Below, piece after piece: positions 1 to 6,336 of a DNA stretch of 24,506 nucleotides. Numbering within the stretch: the first letter of the stretch is position 1; every line of letters starts with the position of its first letter. Position numbers and translations under genes: made by a program. The notes below the pieces were generated by a model. That model had not been told where the DNA came from. It did not search any database and saw only the letters and a program-made list of their open reading frames with translations. This DNA is from DASZMX01 sp035551475 (lineage in GTDB: Bacteria > Verrucomicrobiota > Verrucomicrobiia > Limisphaerales > Palsa-1400), in assembly GCA_035551475.1 (NCBI GenBank), contig DASZMX010000124.1, positions 1 to 24,506 on the forward strand, in the 5' to 3' direction.

Positions 1-113
1 TTCAGGAAACATTGCCGGTCTTGATCATCCACGAAAATCGGTTCCCGCCGATCGCCCCGGTTCATCACATGATAAATGGCTCCCGAGCATTGGATGCGCA
101 ACTTTCGAGCCAT
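1..113 (-). CDS. RAYT-family (REP-associated) transposase, N-terminal part, cut by window edge
   Basis: The reverse strand from the ATG at 113 stays open to the window edge and encodes MARKLRIQCSGAIYHVMNRG, then DRREPIF and DDQDRQCFL. This is the N-terminus of Y1-type (HUH) transposases of the REP-associated family (COG1943). In known members these enzymes cut and move short palindromic REP-like elements using a tyrosine and a His-hydrophobic-His pair. The catalytic part lies beyond the edge, so it is unknown whether this copy is intact. A second copy of the same start at 1666 is broken. The two nucleotide copies are nearly identical here, with about six differences in 130 bases by eye. The family assignment is firm; activity cannot be judged. 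Confidence 0.75.
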   Translation of the reverse strand, partial: MARKLRIQCSGAIYHVMNRGDRREPIFVDDQDRQCFL

Positions 114-189
114 GCGTCAACCCTGCCTTTCTACTGAACCCCATGTCAAGAAATTATGAGATTCTCATTAACTGACCCCTTTCTGAGCT
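2..189. repeat. Direct repeat, copy 1 (RAYT start plus upstream flank)
   Basis: This stretch matches 1555-1738 in the same orientation. It covers the 5' end of the RAYT reading frame, its upstream flank and one copy of the ~33-bp element. The coding part is very similar; the section around 130-160 has small indels. The offset between copies is about 1.55 kb, which sets the period of the accessory array. Confidence 0.85.
153..185 (+). repeat. ~33-bp boundary element, copy 1
   Basis: The 17-base core TCTCATTAACTGACCCC is at 163-179, preceded by ATTATGAGAT and followed by TTTCTGA. The same core occurs at 1713-1729 in this orientation, at 1450-1466 inverted, and at 3004-3020 inverted with one mismatch. 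Copies 1 and 2 (163-179 and 1450-1466) enclose the gene at 212-1417 as an inverted pair. I do not recognise the element; its position next to RAYT fragments suggests a transposase-linked end or target. Confidence 0.85.
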
Positions 190-211
190 CTTAGACAGTG
201 ATCGCTAAAAA

Positions 212-1417
212 TCATTGGGATTTTATAACCTTACCGCCGAGTTTACCTGCCATTTTTCGAGCCTCATCGGCTTTCTCCCAGTTCCTTTGGTACATGTAAA
301 ATGACTTTATTAATCCACTCCCTGCATCAACTTCAGCATCGAGACTGGACACGGTGGAGTATTCATCATTGTGAAGCCATCGCAGACTAAAACGAGGAAT
401 AATGTAGGGCGTAACCGCCGTCGGCTTCGATATATTGGGCGGATGCTCCCCTTCAAAGTCATCGCTCGTGTAGCCCAATCTGGCAATTGCGGCAAGAACG
501 GTTTGAGCGGCCTCGGACGCGCTCAACTTCCATTCGCCCGTGTAGGAATTTATCGATAGTTGTGGCACACCAGGCTCAGACACAAAAACGGCGTCTGGGG
601 CAGAATAGCCGCGAATGTCTCCTCGTTGATACCAGAAACGAAAGCCATTCGTCAGCTTGACGCAAAAATCTGAAGTGGATGAAACATCTAAAGAAGCGAC
701 CTGCGCCGGTCGAATGGCCGGTTCGATGGGTAAGTTCAAAGATAAAGCGAACGTCCTTATTTTAGGCAGCGCAATATTCAACAAAGCATTTGAGTCAGCT
801 GGCACGATTGCCATCTCATCCCCTTTCGGCGGAGCAGACGCCTCAATCTTGGGAGGTTTCCGATAAAAACACCGCGAGGCCAACCACATGTTCTGGATGC
901 TTTTTCGGTCTCCGTTGACTTCAATATCGATCGACGTTTGCAGGGTGGAGATTTCTAAAGGGTTATGCCACTCTATCCGGTATACTGGCACTACATGGCC
1001 TTCCACCTGGGGAGGCGGAACAACGCTGGGAGACGAATCCGCAAAAATGTTAGTCACTGAGTAACCAAGATCGCAAAGAGCATGTCTCGCCATATCCACG
1101 GCTTCCTGTTGGGTCATATTAAGCCTGCCGTAAAACGCTGGTATATCGTGAGGGTTTTGCAATCGGTAATAACTATGCGGCGCGGCAAAGCCTTTAACAT
1201 GGCCGAAATCATACCAGAATTCATACCCATTCGTTAAAACAAGATAACCACCAGGATCGCCGTCGAACGGCGCACAAGCGAAGCGCTGGATCGCTCCCCG
1301 CGCAATTGGCACGTTGACCGGAAGATGCAACTCTGACGCAAACTCGGAAATCTGCGGCAAAATCGCAATGAGCACGGCGTTGGAATAGGCCGCTGTAATT
1401 TCTAATAGACCAGACAT
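212..1417 (-). CDS. Two-repeat hypothetical protein, PepSY-like halves (paralogue A)
   Basis: This is a 401-residue protein of unknown function. It is an internal duplication: residues about 11-178 and 209-375 share the order SNA(V/L)L..(I/A)LP.I..FA..L.LP, then LTNG(Y/F).FWY..G.(V/I).G(F/Y)(A/S)AP, then an Ala-rich helix ending in LGY, then P.(Y/F)....W and a final (I/E)VxxGxxxSx strand. The helix followed by a (V/I)P.(Y/F).I.W strand and EV(D/N)..(S/T)G strand resembles PepSY-type repeats, but this is a resemblance only. There is no signal peptide, membrane segment or catalytic motif. A paralogue lies at 1830-2930, roughly one third identical by eye. No clear ribosome binding site precedes the ATG. 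Base composition is AT-richer than the core genes from 3495 on, and it sits between inverted copies of the ~33-bp element. Confidence 0.8.
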   Translation of the reverse strand: MSGLLEITAAYSNAVLIAILPQISEFASELHLPVNVPIARGAIQRFACAPFDGDPGGYLVLTNGYEFWYDFGHVKGFAAPHSYYRLQNPHDIPAFYGRLNMTQQEAVDMARHALCDLGYSVTNIFADSSPSVVPPPQVEGHVVPVYRIEWHNPLEISTLQTSIDIEVNGDRKSIQNMWLASRCFYRKPPKIEASAPPKGDEMAIVPADSNALLNIALPKIRTFALSLNLPIEPAIRPAQVASLDVSSTSDFCVKLTNGFRFWYQRGDIRGYSAPDAVFVSEPGVPQLSINSYTGEWKLSASEAAQTVLAAIARLGYTSDDFEGEHPPNISKPTAVTPYIIPRFSLRWLHNDEYSTVSSLDAEVDAGSGLIKSFYMYQRNWEKADEARKMAGKLGGKVIKSQ

Positions 1418-1443
1418 AAATCTCAGTATTAATCGTTGGGAAA

Positions 1444-1478
1444 AGAAAAGGGGTCAGTTAATGAGATTGTCATATAAT
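1444..1478 (-). repeat. ~33-bp boundary element, copy 2 (inverted)
   Basis: Read on the minus strand this is ATTATATGACAATCTC followed by ATTAACTGACCCCTTTTCT; the shared core is at 1450-1466. It abuts the truncated RAYT reading frame, which shares its last codons and stop (1470-1472) with the element. It closes the segment that starts with copy 1. The matching minus-strand copy at 2998-3032 differs at only two or three positions. Confidence 0.85.
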
Positions 1479-1666
1479 CAGATGAAAATGATTGGCCATC
1501 AAACAATAGGCATGCACCTGTCGCTGGTCTTGTGGCAGGTTTCCACAAGTGTCCTCAGGAAACATTGCCAGTCTTGGTCATCCGCGAAAATCGGTTCCCG
1601 CCGGTCGCCCCGATTCATCACATGATAAATGGCTCCCGAGCATTGGATGCGCAACTTTCGAGCCAT
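1470..1666 (-). pseudogene. Truncated, frameshifted RAYT-family transposase
   Basis: From the ATG at 1666 the minus strand encodes MARKLRIQCSGAIYHVMNRG, DRREPIFADDQDWQCF and LRTLVETCHKT, then hits a stop at 1499-1501. In the next frame the coding continues as VHAYCLMANHFHLII. That segment holds the His-Phe-His metal-binding motif of the Y1/HUH transposase family, so a small deletion near 1520 broke the frame. The remnant then ends abruptly at the ~33-bp element (1444-1478). The catalytic tyrosine region and the rest of the protein are absent, so this is a dead remnant. The loss of the 3' part exactly at the element suggests the element or its cargo replaced it. Confidence 0.85.
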
Positions 1667-1738
1667 GCGTCAACCCTGACTTTCTGTCGAGCCCGTGTCC
1701 AGAATATTACATTCTCATTAACTGACCCCGTTCTGACC
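1555..1738. repeat. Direct repeat, copy 2 (RAYT start plus upstream flank)
   Basis: Second copy of the stretch at 2-189, same orientation. It includes the RAYT start codon (1666), its upstream flank and boundary element copy 3. Differences from copy 1 are mostly transitions in the coding part and small gaps around 1690-1712. Confidence 0.85.
1705..1735 (+). repeat. ~33-bp boundary element, copy 3
   Basis: The core TCTCATTAACTGACCCC is at 1713-1729, followed by GTTCTGA. It pairs in inverted orientation with the copy at 2998-3032 around the gene at 1830-2930. Core-to-core the segment is 1308 bp, against 1304 bp for the first segment, although the enclosed genes differ in length. Downstream, TGACCCC occurs three more times (1734, 1751 and 1795), partly as a short TGACCCCGTTC series. 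Confidence 0.85.
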
Positions 1739-1767
1739 CCGTTCCGTTAATGACCCCGTTCCGTTCC

Positions 1768-1801
1768 CGATTTTGGCAACACGCCCTTAAGATATGACCC
1801 C
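1768..1801 (+). repeat. Second repeated element (AACACGCCCTTAAGAT type), copy 1
   Basis: This stretch reads CGATTTTGGCAACACGCC then CTTAAGATATGACCCC. Its inverse complement is found at 3053-3087 with about four differences. A shorter match, ACACGCCCTTAA, lies at 3229-3240. Unlike a normal nested terminal repeat, this pair interleaves with the boundary-element pair around the same gene: the order is A, B, gene, A inverted, B inverted. Confidence 0.75.
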
Positions 1802-1829
1802 GCTGCCTCCCAAATTGTACCCTTCCTTT

Positions 1830-2930
1830 TCATTTTGTCGGCTGCTCAACCAATAGAGATTTGACACCCCCGGATTCCAAGTCCACCTCGACCGCGACGA
1901 GGCGCCCTTTCACAGTCCAATTGAATTTGCAGCGTGGCACAATTATGTTTGCCGGCAGATTCGGATGAGTAATGAGAGCCTTATTGTCGATGATGACAGT
2001 TGGGTCAAAGAGCGCGACCCACTTTTTGGCAATCTTCTCGGCTTGGCGTTCAGTCAGCTTTCTTGTGCCGATAAATGCCGGGACATGGATTTCGTGATCA
2101 GTGTCAAAAAAGGCATCAGGAGCGGCAAACCCCGAAATCCTGCAATCGGTCGTGTTTCCTTCCATGAGCATCACATAACCATTGGTAAAAACGATTTCTC
2201 CGTCAAAATATCGAGAATAGCGAACGCCCCAAACCGTTCGCGCTTCATTTGTGGCAATGGGGAGATCCAGCCGACAGATTGTTTTGCAAATTTCAGGATT
2301 TACCCTGCTGAGAATATCGGTCTTCTCTTTTTCTGCGGTGATCGGTCTCCAATCTGGTTTATGAAGATCAGGCGGCGGTTCTGCATTTACCACTGGATCT
2401 GCTTTGTCTAAATCAAAGCCCCAGAGGCAGATGAACAGAGGGCTTCCCGTTGTGGCGTTAATCTCCATTTCTACACTGGGAAAGTCGGCTTCATTTGGTT
2501 TTTTCCATTCTATGGAGTATCTTGCCACACGATTCGTTCCCACCTTATCAGGCTCATGAACTATAGGATCAAAATTGGCATACACCTGTTCGTCAGTTAA
2601 GCCCAGCTTATGTAGTGCACTTTTTGCCGCCGCGACGGCGTCGATTCTAGATAAACGAACTTCTCCGTAAAACTTGGAAATTCGGCCCGGATCCTGCAAC
2701 TCACGGTAAGGAAAACCTACAGAGAATCTCCGAATATGACCCCGGCTAAACCAAAATCTATAATCATTTGTTAGAATTACAAATCCCTCAACCTTGCCCT
2801 CTTGGTCCGGCAAGCAAGCCAAGACATTCGATTGCGTTACTGGTAGCGCAATTGGCAATTGCAACCGTGTGGCAAAATCCGAAACAAATGGAAGCATTGC
2901 CGAGAGCACAACATTCGACCAAGCAATCAT
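1830..2930 (-). CDS. Two-repeat hypothetical protein, PepSY-like halves (paralogue B)
   Basis: This is a 366-residue protein of unknown function and a diverged paralogue of the protein at 212-1417. The first half (about 4-170) is clearly alignable: WSNVVLSAMLPFVSDFA, LTNDYRFWFSRGHIRRFS, YRELQDP, KFYGEV, an Ala-rich helix ending in KLG, RYSIEWKKP and the MEINATTG strand. The second half (about 205-360) is more worn but keeps IVFTNGY, SGFAAPDAFF, a TERQAEKIAKK helix, PRCKFNW and VEVDLESGGVKS. The ATG at 2930 is chosen because MIAWSN aligns with the start of the repeat. No signal peptide, membrane segment or ribosome binding site is visible. It sits between inverted boundary elements (copies 3 and 4), in the same layout as its paralogue. 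Confidence 0.8.
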   Translation of the reverse strand: MIAWSNVVLSAMLPFVSDFATRLQLPIALPVTQSNVLACLPDQEGKVEGFVILTNDYRFWFSRGHIRRFSVGFPYRELQDPGRISKFYGEVRLSRIDAVAAAKSALHKLGLTDEQVYANFDPIVHEPDKVGTNRVARYSIEWKKPNEADFPSVEMEINATTGSPLFICLWGFDLDKADPVVNAEPPPDLHKPDWRPITAEKEKTDILSRVNPEICKTICRLDLPIATNEARTVWGVRYSRYFDGEIVFTNGYVMLMEGNTTDCRISGFAAPDAFFDTDHEIHVPAFIGTRKLTERQAEKIAKKWVALFDPTVIIDNKALITHPNLPANIIVPRCKFNWTVKGRLVAVEVDLESGGVKSLLVEQPTK

Positions 2931-2997
2931 ATAACTTAATTTTATGGACAGAAGGAGGCCACTCCCTCTCCCAGTTGTAGCGTGAATAGGTCAATCC

Positions 2998-3032
2998 AGA
3001 AAAGGGGTCGGTTAATGAGACTGTCATATAAT
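2998..3032 (-). repeat. ~33-bp boundary element, copy 4 (inverted)
   Basis: On the minus strand this is ATTATATGACAGTCTC followed by ATTAACCGACCCCTTTTCT. The core at 3004-3020 has one mismatch to the other three. Here no RAYT coding sequence lies on the outer side, unlike copy 2, so the element itself defines the repeated boundary. Confidence 0.85.
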
Positions 3033-3052
3033 TGGTTCGCCATGGTAAAAAT

Positions 3053-3087
3053 GGGGTCGCAATCTTAAGGGCGTGTTGCCCAAATCG
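3053..3087 (-). repeat. Second repeated element (AACACGCCCTTAAGAT type), copy 2 (inverted)
   Basis: Inverse complement of 1768-1801 with about four differences and one extra base. It ends the recognisable repeat structure of the accessory region on the right. It carries GGGGTC at its left end, as the boundary elements do. Confidence 0.75.
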
Positions 3088-3494
3088 TTTTCTTCTGCCA
3101 GCAGCGTAAATTTGGCTCCGTCTGGACGGTCAAATCACCCTCGTTGAAAATAAAAATGCGCTATAATCAAAATACGATGCTCGATTTTTGCAGGGCGAGC
3201 GCGAAAACAGGTTTCGGGCATTTGAGCGACACGCCCTTAACATTTGCGTCATTGGTTCGCCAAATGCTTTGTTCACGCCCGTTGCCAGCTTGCGTTCATC
3301 GTGCAATCCCGATCGTCTCTGAGAATATCGAGCCGTTCAAGCTCACAGTTCGCTCATGCCAAATGTCAGGCGCCATCGCACCTGCCCGAAACGCGGAAGC
3401 CGTTGTGAGTTATACATGACAAGCGCCCTGCCGGGGCCACCGAGAACCTTTGACTCTTGGCCGCAGGCGGCTAATTTAGCTGCGTAGTTTCGCA
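3088..3494. other. Intergenic stretch upstream of sucA
   Basis: No supportable gene is seen here. A 91-codon open frame (3144-3419) has no recognisable domain or ribosome binding site. ACACGCCCTTAA at 3229-3240 echoes the second repeated element, and ATTGGTTCGCCA occurs both at 3031-3042 and near 3250, so repeat debris continues to about 3260. The right-hand part probably holds the sucA promoter. Confidence 0.5.
3450..3477 (+). promoter_or_regulatory. Candidate sigma-70-type promoter for sucAB
   Basis: TTGACT at 3450-3455 and TAATTT at 3472-3477 are separated by 16 bases. A start site some seven bases downstream would leave only about ten bases before the sucA ATG at 3495, and no Shine-Dalgarno sequence is visible there. 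Both hexamers are imperfect; this is inference from the sequence alone. Confidence 0.3.
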
Positions 3495-6329
3495 ATGAAT
3501 GAATCGCCTGAAATTGCCCTGACGGGCAACTTGTCTTTTATCGAACGCCTCTACGGCGATTTCGTCCGGGACCGCGCCTCGGTCAGCCCGGAATGGCAGC
3601 GTTATTTTGACAGCCTGAAAAATGGCGAGGCCCTCGTGGCTCCGCGCTTGGAGCCTTCGTTCAAACCCCGGGGTTTGTTCGACACCGGCTCCGCCCCGGC
3701 CGCGGCTCCCGTCCCCACGGATGAAGCCACGCGCATCGCGGCGCTGCAAAACCGCGTCAATCGACTGGTGCGCAATTACCGCGTGCGCGGGCATAATATC
3801 GCGGCGCTTGATCCGCTAGGCCTGCCGCGCCCCGTGCCGCCGGAGCTGGAGTTGAGCCATTTTGGTTTCTCCGAGGAGGATTTGGACCGCCAGGTTTCGC
3901 CCGAACCGCTGCGCGCCGCCGGCCCCATGACGGTGCGTCAAATTTACGAGCACTTGCGCGACACGTATTGCCGCTCCATCGGCGTGCAGTACATGCACAT
4001 CGACACGTTCGACATCCGGCGCTGGCTGCAGGATCGCATGGAGCAGACGCGTAATCGGCTGCAGCTGTCCCGCGCGGAACAGATCCGCATTTTCAGCCGC
4101 CTGACCGACGCGGTGGCGTTCGAGGAATTCATCCGCCGCAAATTCGTCGGCGCCAAAAGTTTTTCGCTGGAAGGCTGCGAAAGCCTCATCCCGCTGCTGG
4201 ACCTGGCCATCGAAAAAGCCTCGGAGCAAGGTGTCAAAGAAATTGTCTTCGGCATGGCGCATCGTGGACGCCTGAACGTGCTGGCCAACATCATCGGCAA
4301 AAGCCCCCGCCAGATTTTCCGCGAGTTTGCCGACGACCCGAAATTATTCCGCGGCCATGGCGACGTCAAATATCACCTCGGCTACAGCAACGAATGGACC
4401 ACGGTCTCAGGCGCCAAAGTCCATCTTTCACTCTGCTTCAATCCCAGCCACCTGGAATTCGTCAACGGCGTGGCCATGGGACGCGTCCGGGCCAAATTGG
4501 ACCGCACCGCCCGGCACCGCGGGCCTGACCAAACCGCGGAGCGCGGCGCCGGCGATTGCATGTGCCTGCTGATTCACGGCGACGCCAGTTTCGCGGGCCA
4601 GGGCATCGTGCAGGAGACGCTCAACATGAGCCAGTTGCCCGGCTACACCGTGGGGGGCACGATCCACGTGATTGTCAATAATCAGATTGGCTTCACCACC
4701 TCGCCCTCCGAAGCCCGCTCCTCGGCCTATCCAACCGATGTGGCAAAGATGCTGCAAATCCCGATTTTCCACGTCAACGGCGAAGACCCGGAGGCGGTCG
4801 CCCAAGTGGTGCGGCTGGCGATGGAATTTCGCGAGACGTTCCATCGCGACGTGGTGATTGACATGTTTGGCTACCGCCGGCTGGGCCACAATGAAGGCGA
4901 TGAGCCGTCCTTCACCCAGCCCACGCTGTATCGCGCGATTGAAAGCCGCAAATCCGTGCGCGAGGGCTATTTGGACCATCTCTTGCAATTGGGCGGTTTA
5001 AGCCGCGAGGAGGCGGACGACATTGCCCGGCGCCGGCACGAAGCGCTGGAGCAGGAACTGACCCAGTCGCAAGCGGAGTCATTCCGCCCCGTGGATGAAA
5101 AACCGGTCGGCGCCTGGGTGCGCGGGCATTACACCTCCGGCCCGGAGAAATCCGCCGAGGACGCAGCCACGGGGGTCAAGGCAGAGTGGCTTTCGAAATT
5201 ATTGTTGGCGCAGACCCAATTGCCCGCCGATTTTCATCCGCATCCCAAGATCAAAAAGTTTTTGGAAGGCCGCCGCAAAATGGCCGTGGGCGAACAGCCG
5301 CTGGATTGGTCGGCGGCGGAAGCCCTGGCGCTGGCGACCTTGAGCGCGGAGGGTTATCGCGTGCGGCTCAGCGGGCAGGATTGCCGGCGCGGGACGTTCA
5401 GCCATCGCCACGCGGCCCTCTACGATTATGAGGACGGCCACCCTTACATCCCGTTGCAGCGCCTCGGCGAAGGCTGCGGGCCGGTGGATATTTTCAACAG
5501 CCCGTTGTCCGAGGCGGGCGTGCTCGGTTTCGATTATGGTTATAGTCTTGACTGTCCCGACGGCCTCGTGATGTGGGAGGCGCAATTTGGCGACTTCTTC
5601 AACGGCGCCCAAGTGATCATCGACCAATTTATCGCCAGCGCGGAAGACAAATGGAATCGCTGGAGCGGCATCACGCTGCTGCTGCCGCATGGCTTTGAAG
5701 GCCAGGGACCCGAGCATTCCAGCGCCCGCATGGAGCGTTTTCTCGCCCTCGCGGCGCAAGACAATTTGCAAATCGCCGTGCCCACCACGCCCGCGCAATA
5801 TTTCCATTGCCTGCGCCGCCAGGTGGTGCGCAAATGGCGCAAGCCGCTGGTGGTGTTCACGCCTAAAAGCCTCTTGCGCGAGCCGCGCGCGGTTTCTTCG
5901 TTGCATGACTGTGCGGAAGGCGCTTTCCAACGCATTCTTCCCGACGCCACGATCGACCCGAAAAAAGTCCGGCGCGTGCTCATGTGTTCGGGCAAGATTT
6001 ATTACGAGCTGGAGCAGCAGCGTGAAGCCCTCAAGCGCGACGACATCGCCATCCTGCGCCTCGAACAATTGTATCCCCTGCCCGATCAGGCGCTGCAACA
6101 GGCGCTCGCGCCGTACGCCGCCGGTGTGCCGGTGACATGGGTGCAGGAAGAGCCGGAAAACATGGGCGCCTGGCGTTATCTGCGCGTGCGTTTCGGCGAC
6201 CGGCTGCCCGGCGATCACCCCATGACCGGGCTGCGCCGCCCGGCTTCCGCCAGCCCGGCCACCGGCTCCGCCAAAATTCACAAACGCGACCAAAAATATC
6301 TTGTCACTCAGGCCTTCGCGGAAGGCTGA
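3495..6329 (+). CDS. sucA: 2-oxoglutarate dehydrogenase E1 component
   Basis: This thiamine-diphosphate enzyme decarboxylates 2-oxoglutarate and succinylates the lipoyl group of E2 in the citric acid cycle. At 944 residues it is close to the usual ~930. The N-terminal segment FIERLYGDFVRDRASVSP (residues 14-31) is the conserved E1o region that docks to the E2 core. Catalytic and cofactor motifs follow in order: GMAHRGRLNVL (from 253, His256), KYHLGYS (His294), HGDASFAGQG (from 361) and NNQIGFTT (from 395) for thiamine diphosphate and magnesium, then GHNEGDEPSFTQP (from 464). The transketolase-like C-terminal half holds EAQFGDFFNGAQ and PHGFEGQGPEHSSAR. The gene ends seven bases before sucB, so the two are one operon. 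No dihydrolipoamide dehydrogenase (E3) gene follows. The start at ATGAATGAATCG is the first in frame and fits the family. Confidence 0.97.
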   Translation: MNESPEIALTGNLSFIERLYGDFVRDRASVSPEWQRYFDSLKNGEALVAPRLEPSFKPRGLFDTGSAPAAAPVPTDEATRIAALQNRVNRLVRNYRVRGHNIAALDPLGLPRPVPPELELSHFGFSEEDLDRQVSPEPLRAAGPMTVRQIYEHLRDTYCRSIGVQYMHIDTFDIRRWLQDRMEQTRNRLQLSRAEQIRIFSRLTDAVAFEEFIRRKFVGAKSFSLEGCESLIPLLDLAIEKASEQGVKEIVFGMAHRGRLNVLANIIGKSPRQIFREFADDPKLFRGHGDVKYHLGYSNEWTTVSGAKVHLSLCFNPSHLEFVNGVAMGRVRAKLDRTARHRGPDQTAERGAGDCMCLLIHGDASFAGQGIVQETLNMSQLPGYTVGGTIHVIVNNQIGFTTSPSEARSSAYPTDVAKMLQIPIFHVNGEDPEAVAQVVRLAMEFRETFHRDVVIDMFGYRRLGHNEGDEPSFTQPTLYRAIESRKSVREGYLDHLLQLGGLSREEADDIARRRHEALEQELTQSQAESFRPVDEKPVGAWVRGHYTSGPEKSAEDAATGVKAEWLSKLLLAQTQLPADFHPHPKIKKFLEGRRKMAVGEQPLDWSAAEALALATLSAEGYRVRLSGQDCRRGTFSHRHAALYDYEDGHPYIPLQRLGEGCGPVDIFNSPLSEAGVLGFDYGYSLDCPDGLVMWEAQFGDFFNGAQVIIDQFIASAEDKWNRWSGITLLLPHGFEGQGPEHSSARMERFLALAAQDNLQIAVPTTPAQYFHCLRRQVVRKWRKPLVVFTPKSLLREPRAVSSLHDCAEGAFQRILPDATIDPKKVRRVLMCSGKIYYELEQQREALKRDDIAILRLEQLYPLPDQALQQALAPYAAGVPVTWVQEEPENMGAWRYLRVRFGDRLPGDHPMTGLRRPASASPATGSAKIHKRDQKYLVTQAFAEG

Positions 6330-6336
6330 TCCTTTT

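Noticed and set aside
1965..2411. Open frame of 148 codons on the plus strand
   Set aside because: It is antisense to paralogue B, which aligns with paralogue A along its whole first half.
3144..3419. Open frame of 91 codons upstream of sucA
   Set aside because: No ribosome binding site, no recognisable domain, and part of it overlaps repeat debris (ACACGCCCTTAA at 3229-3240).
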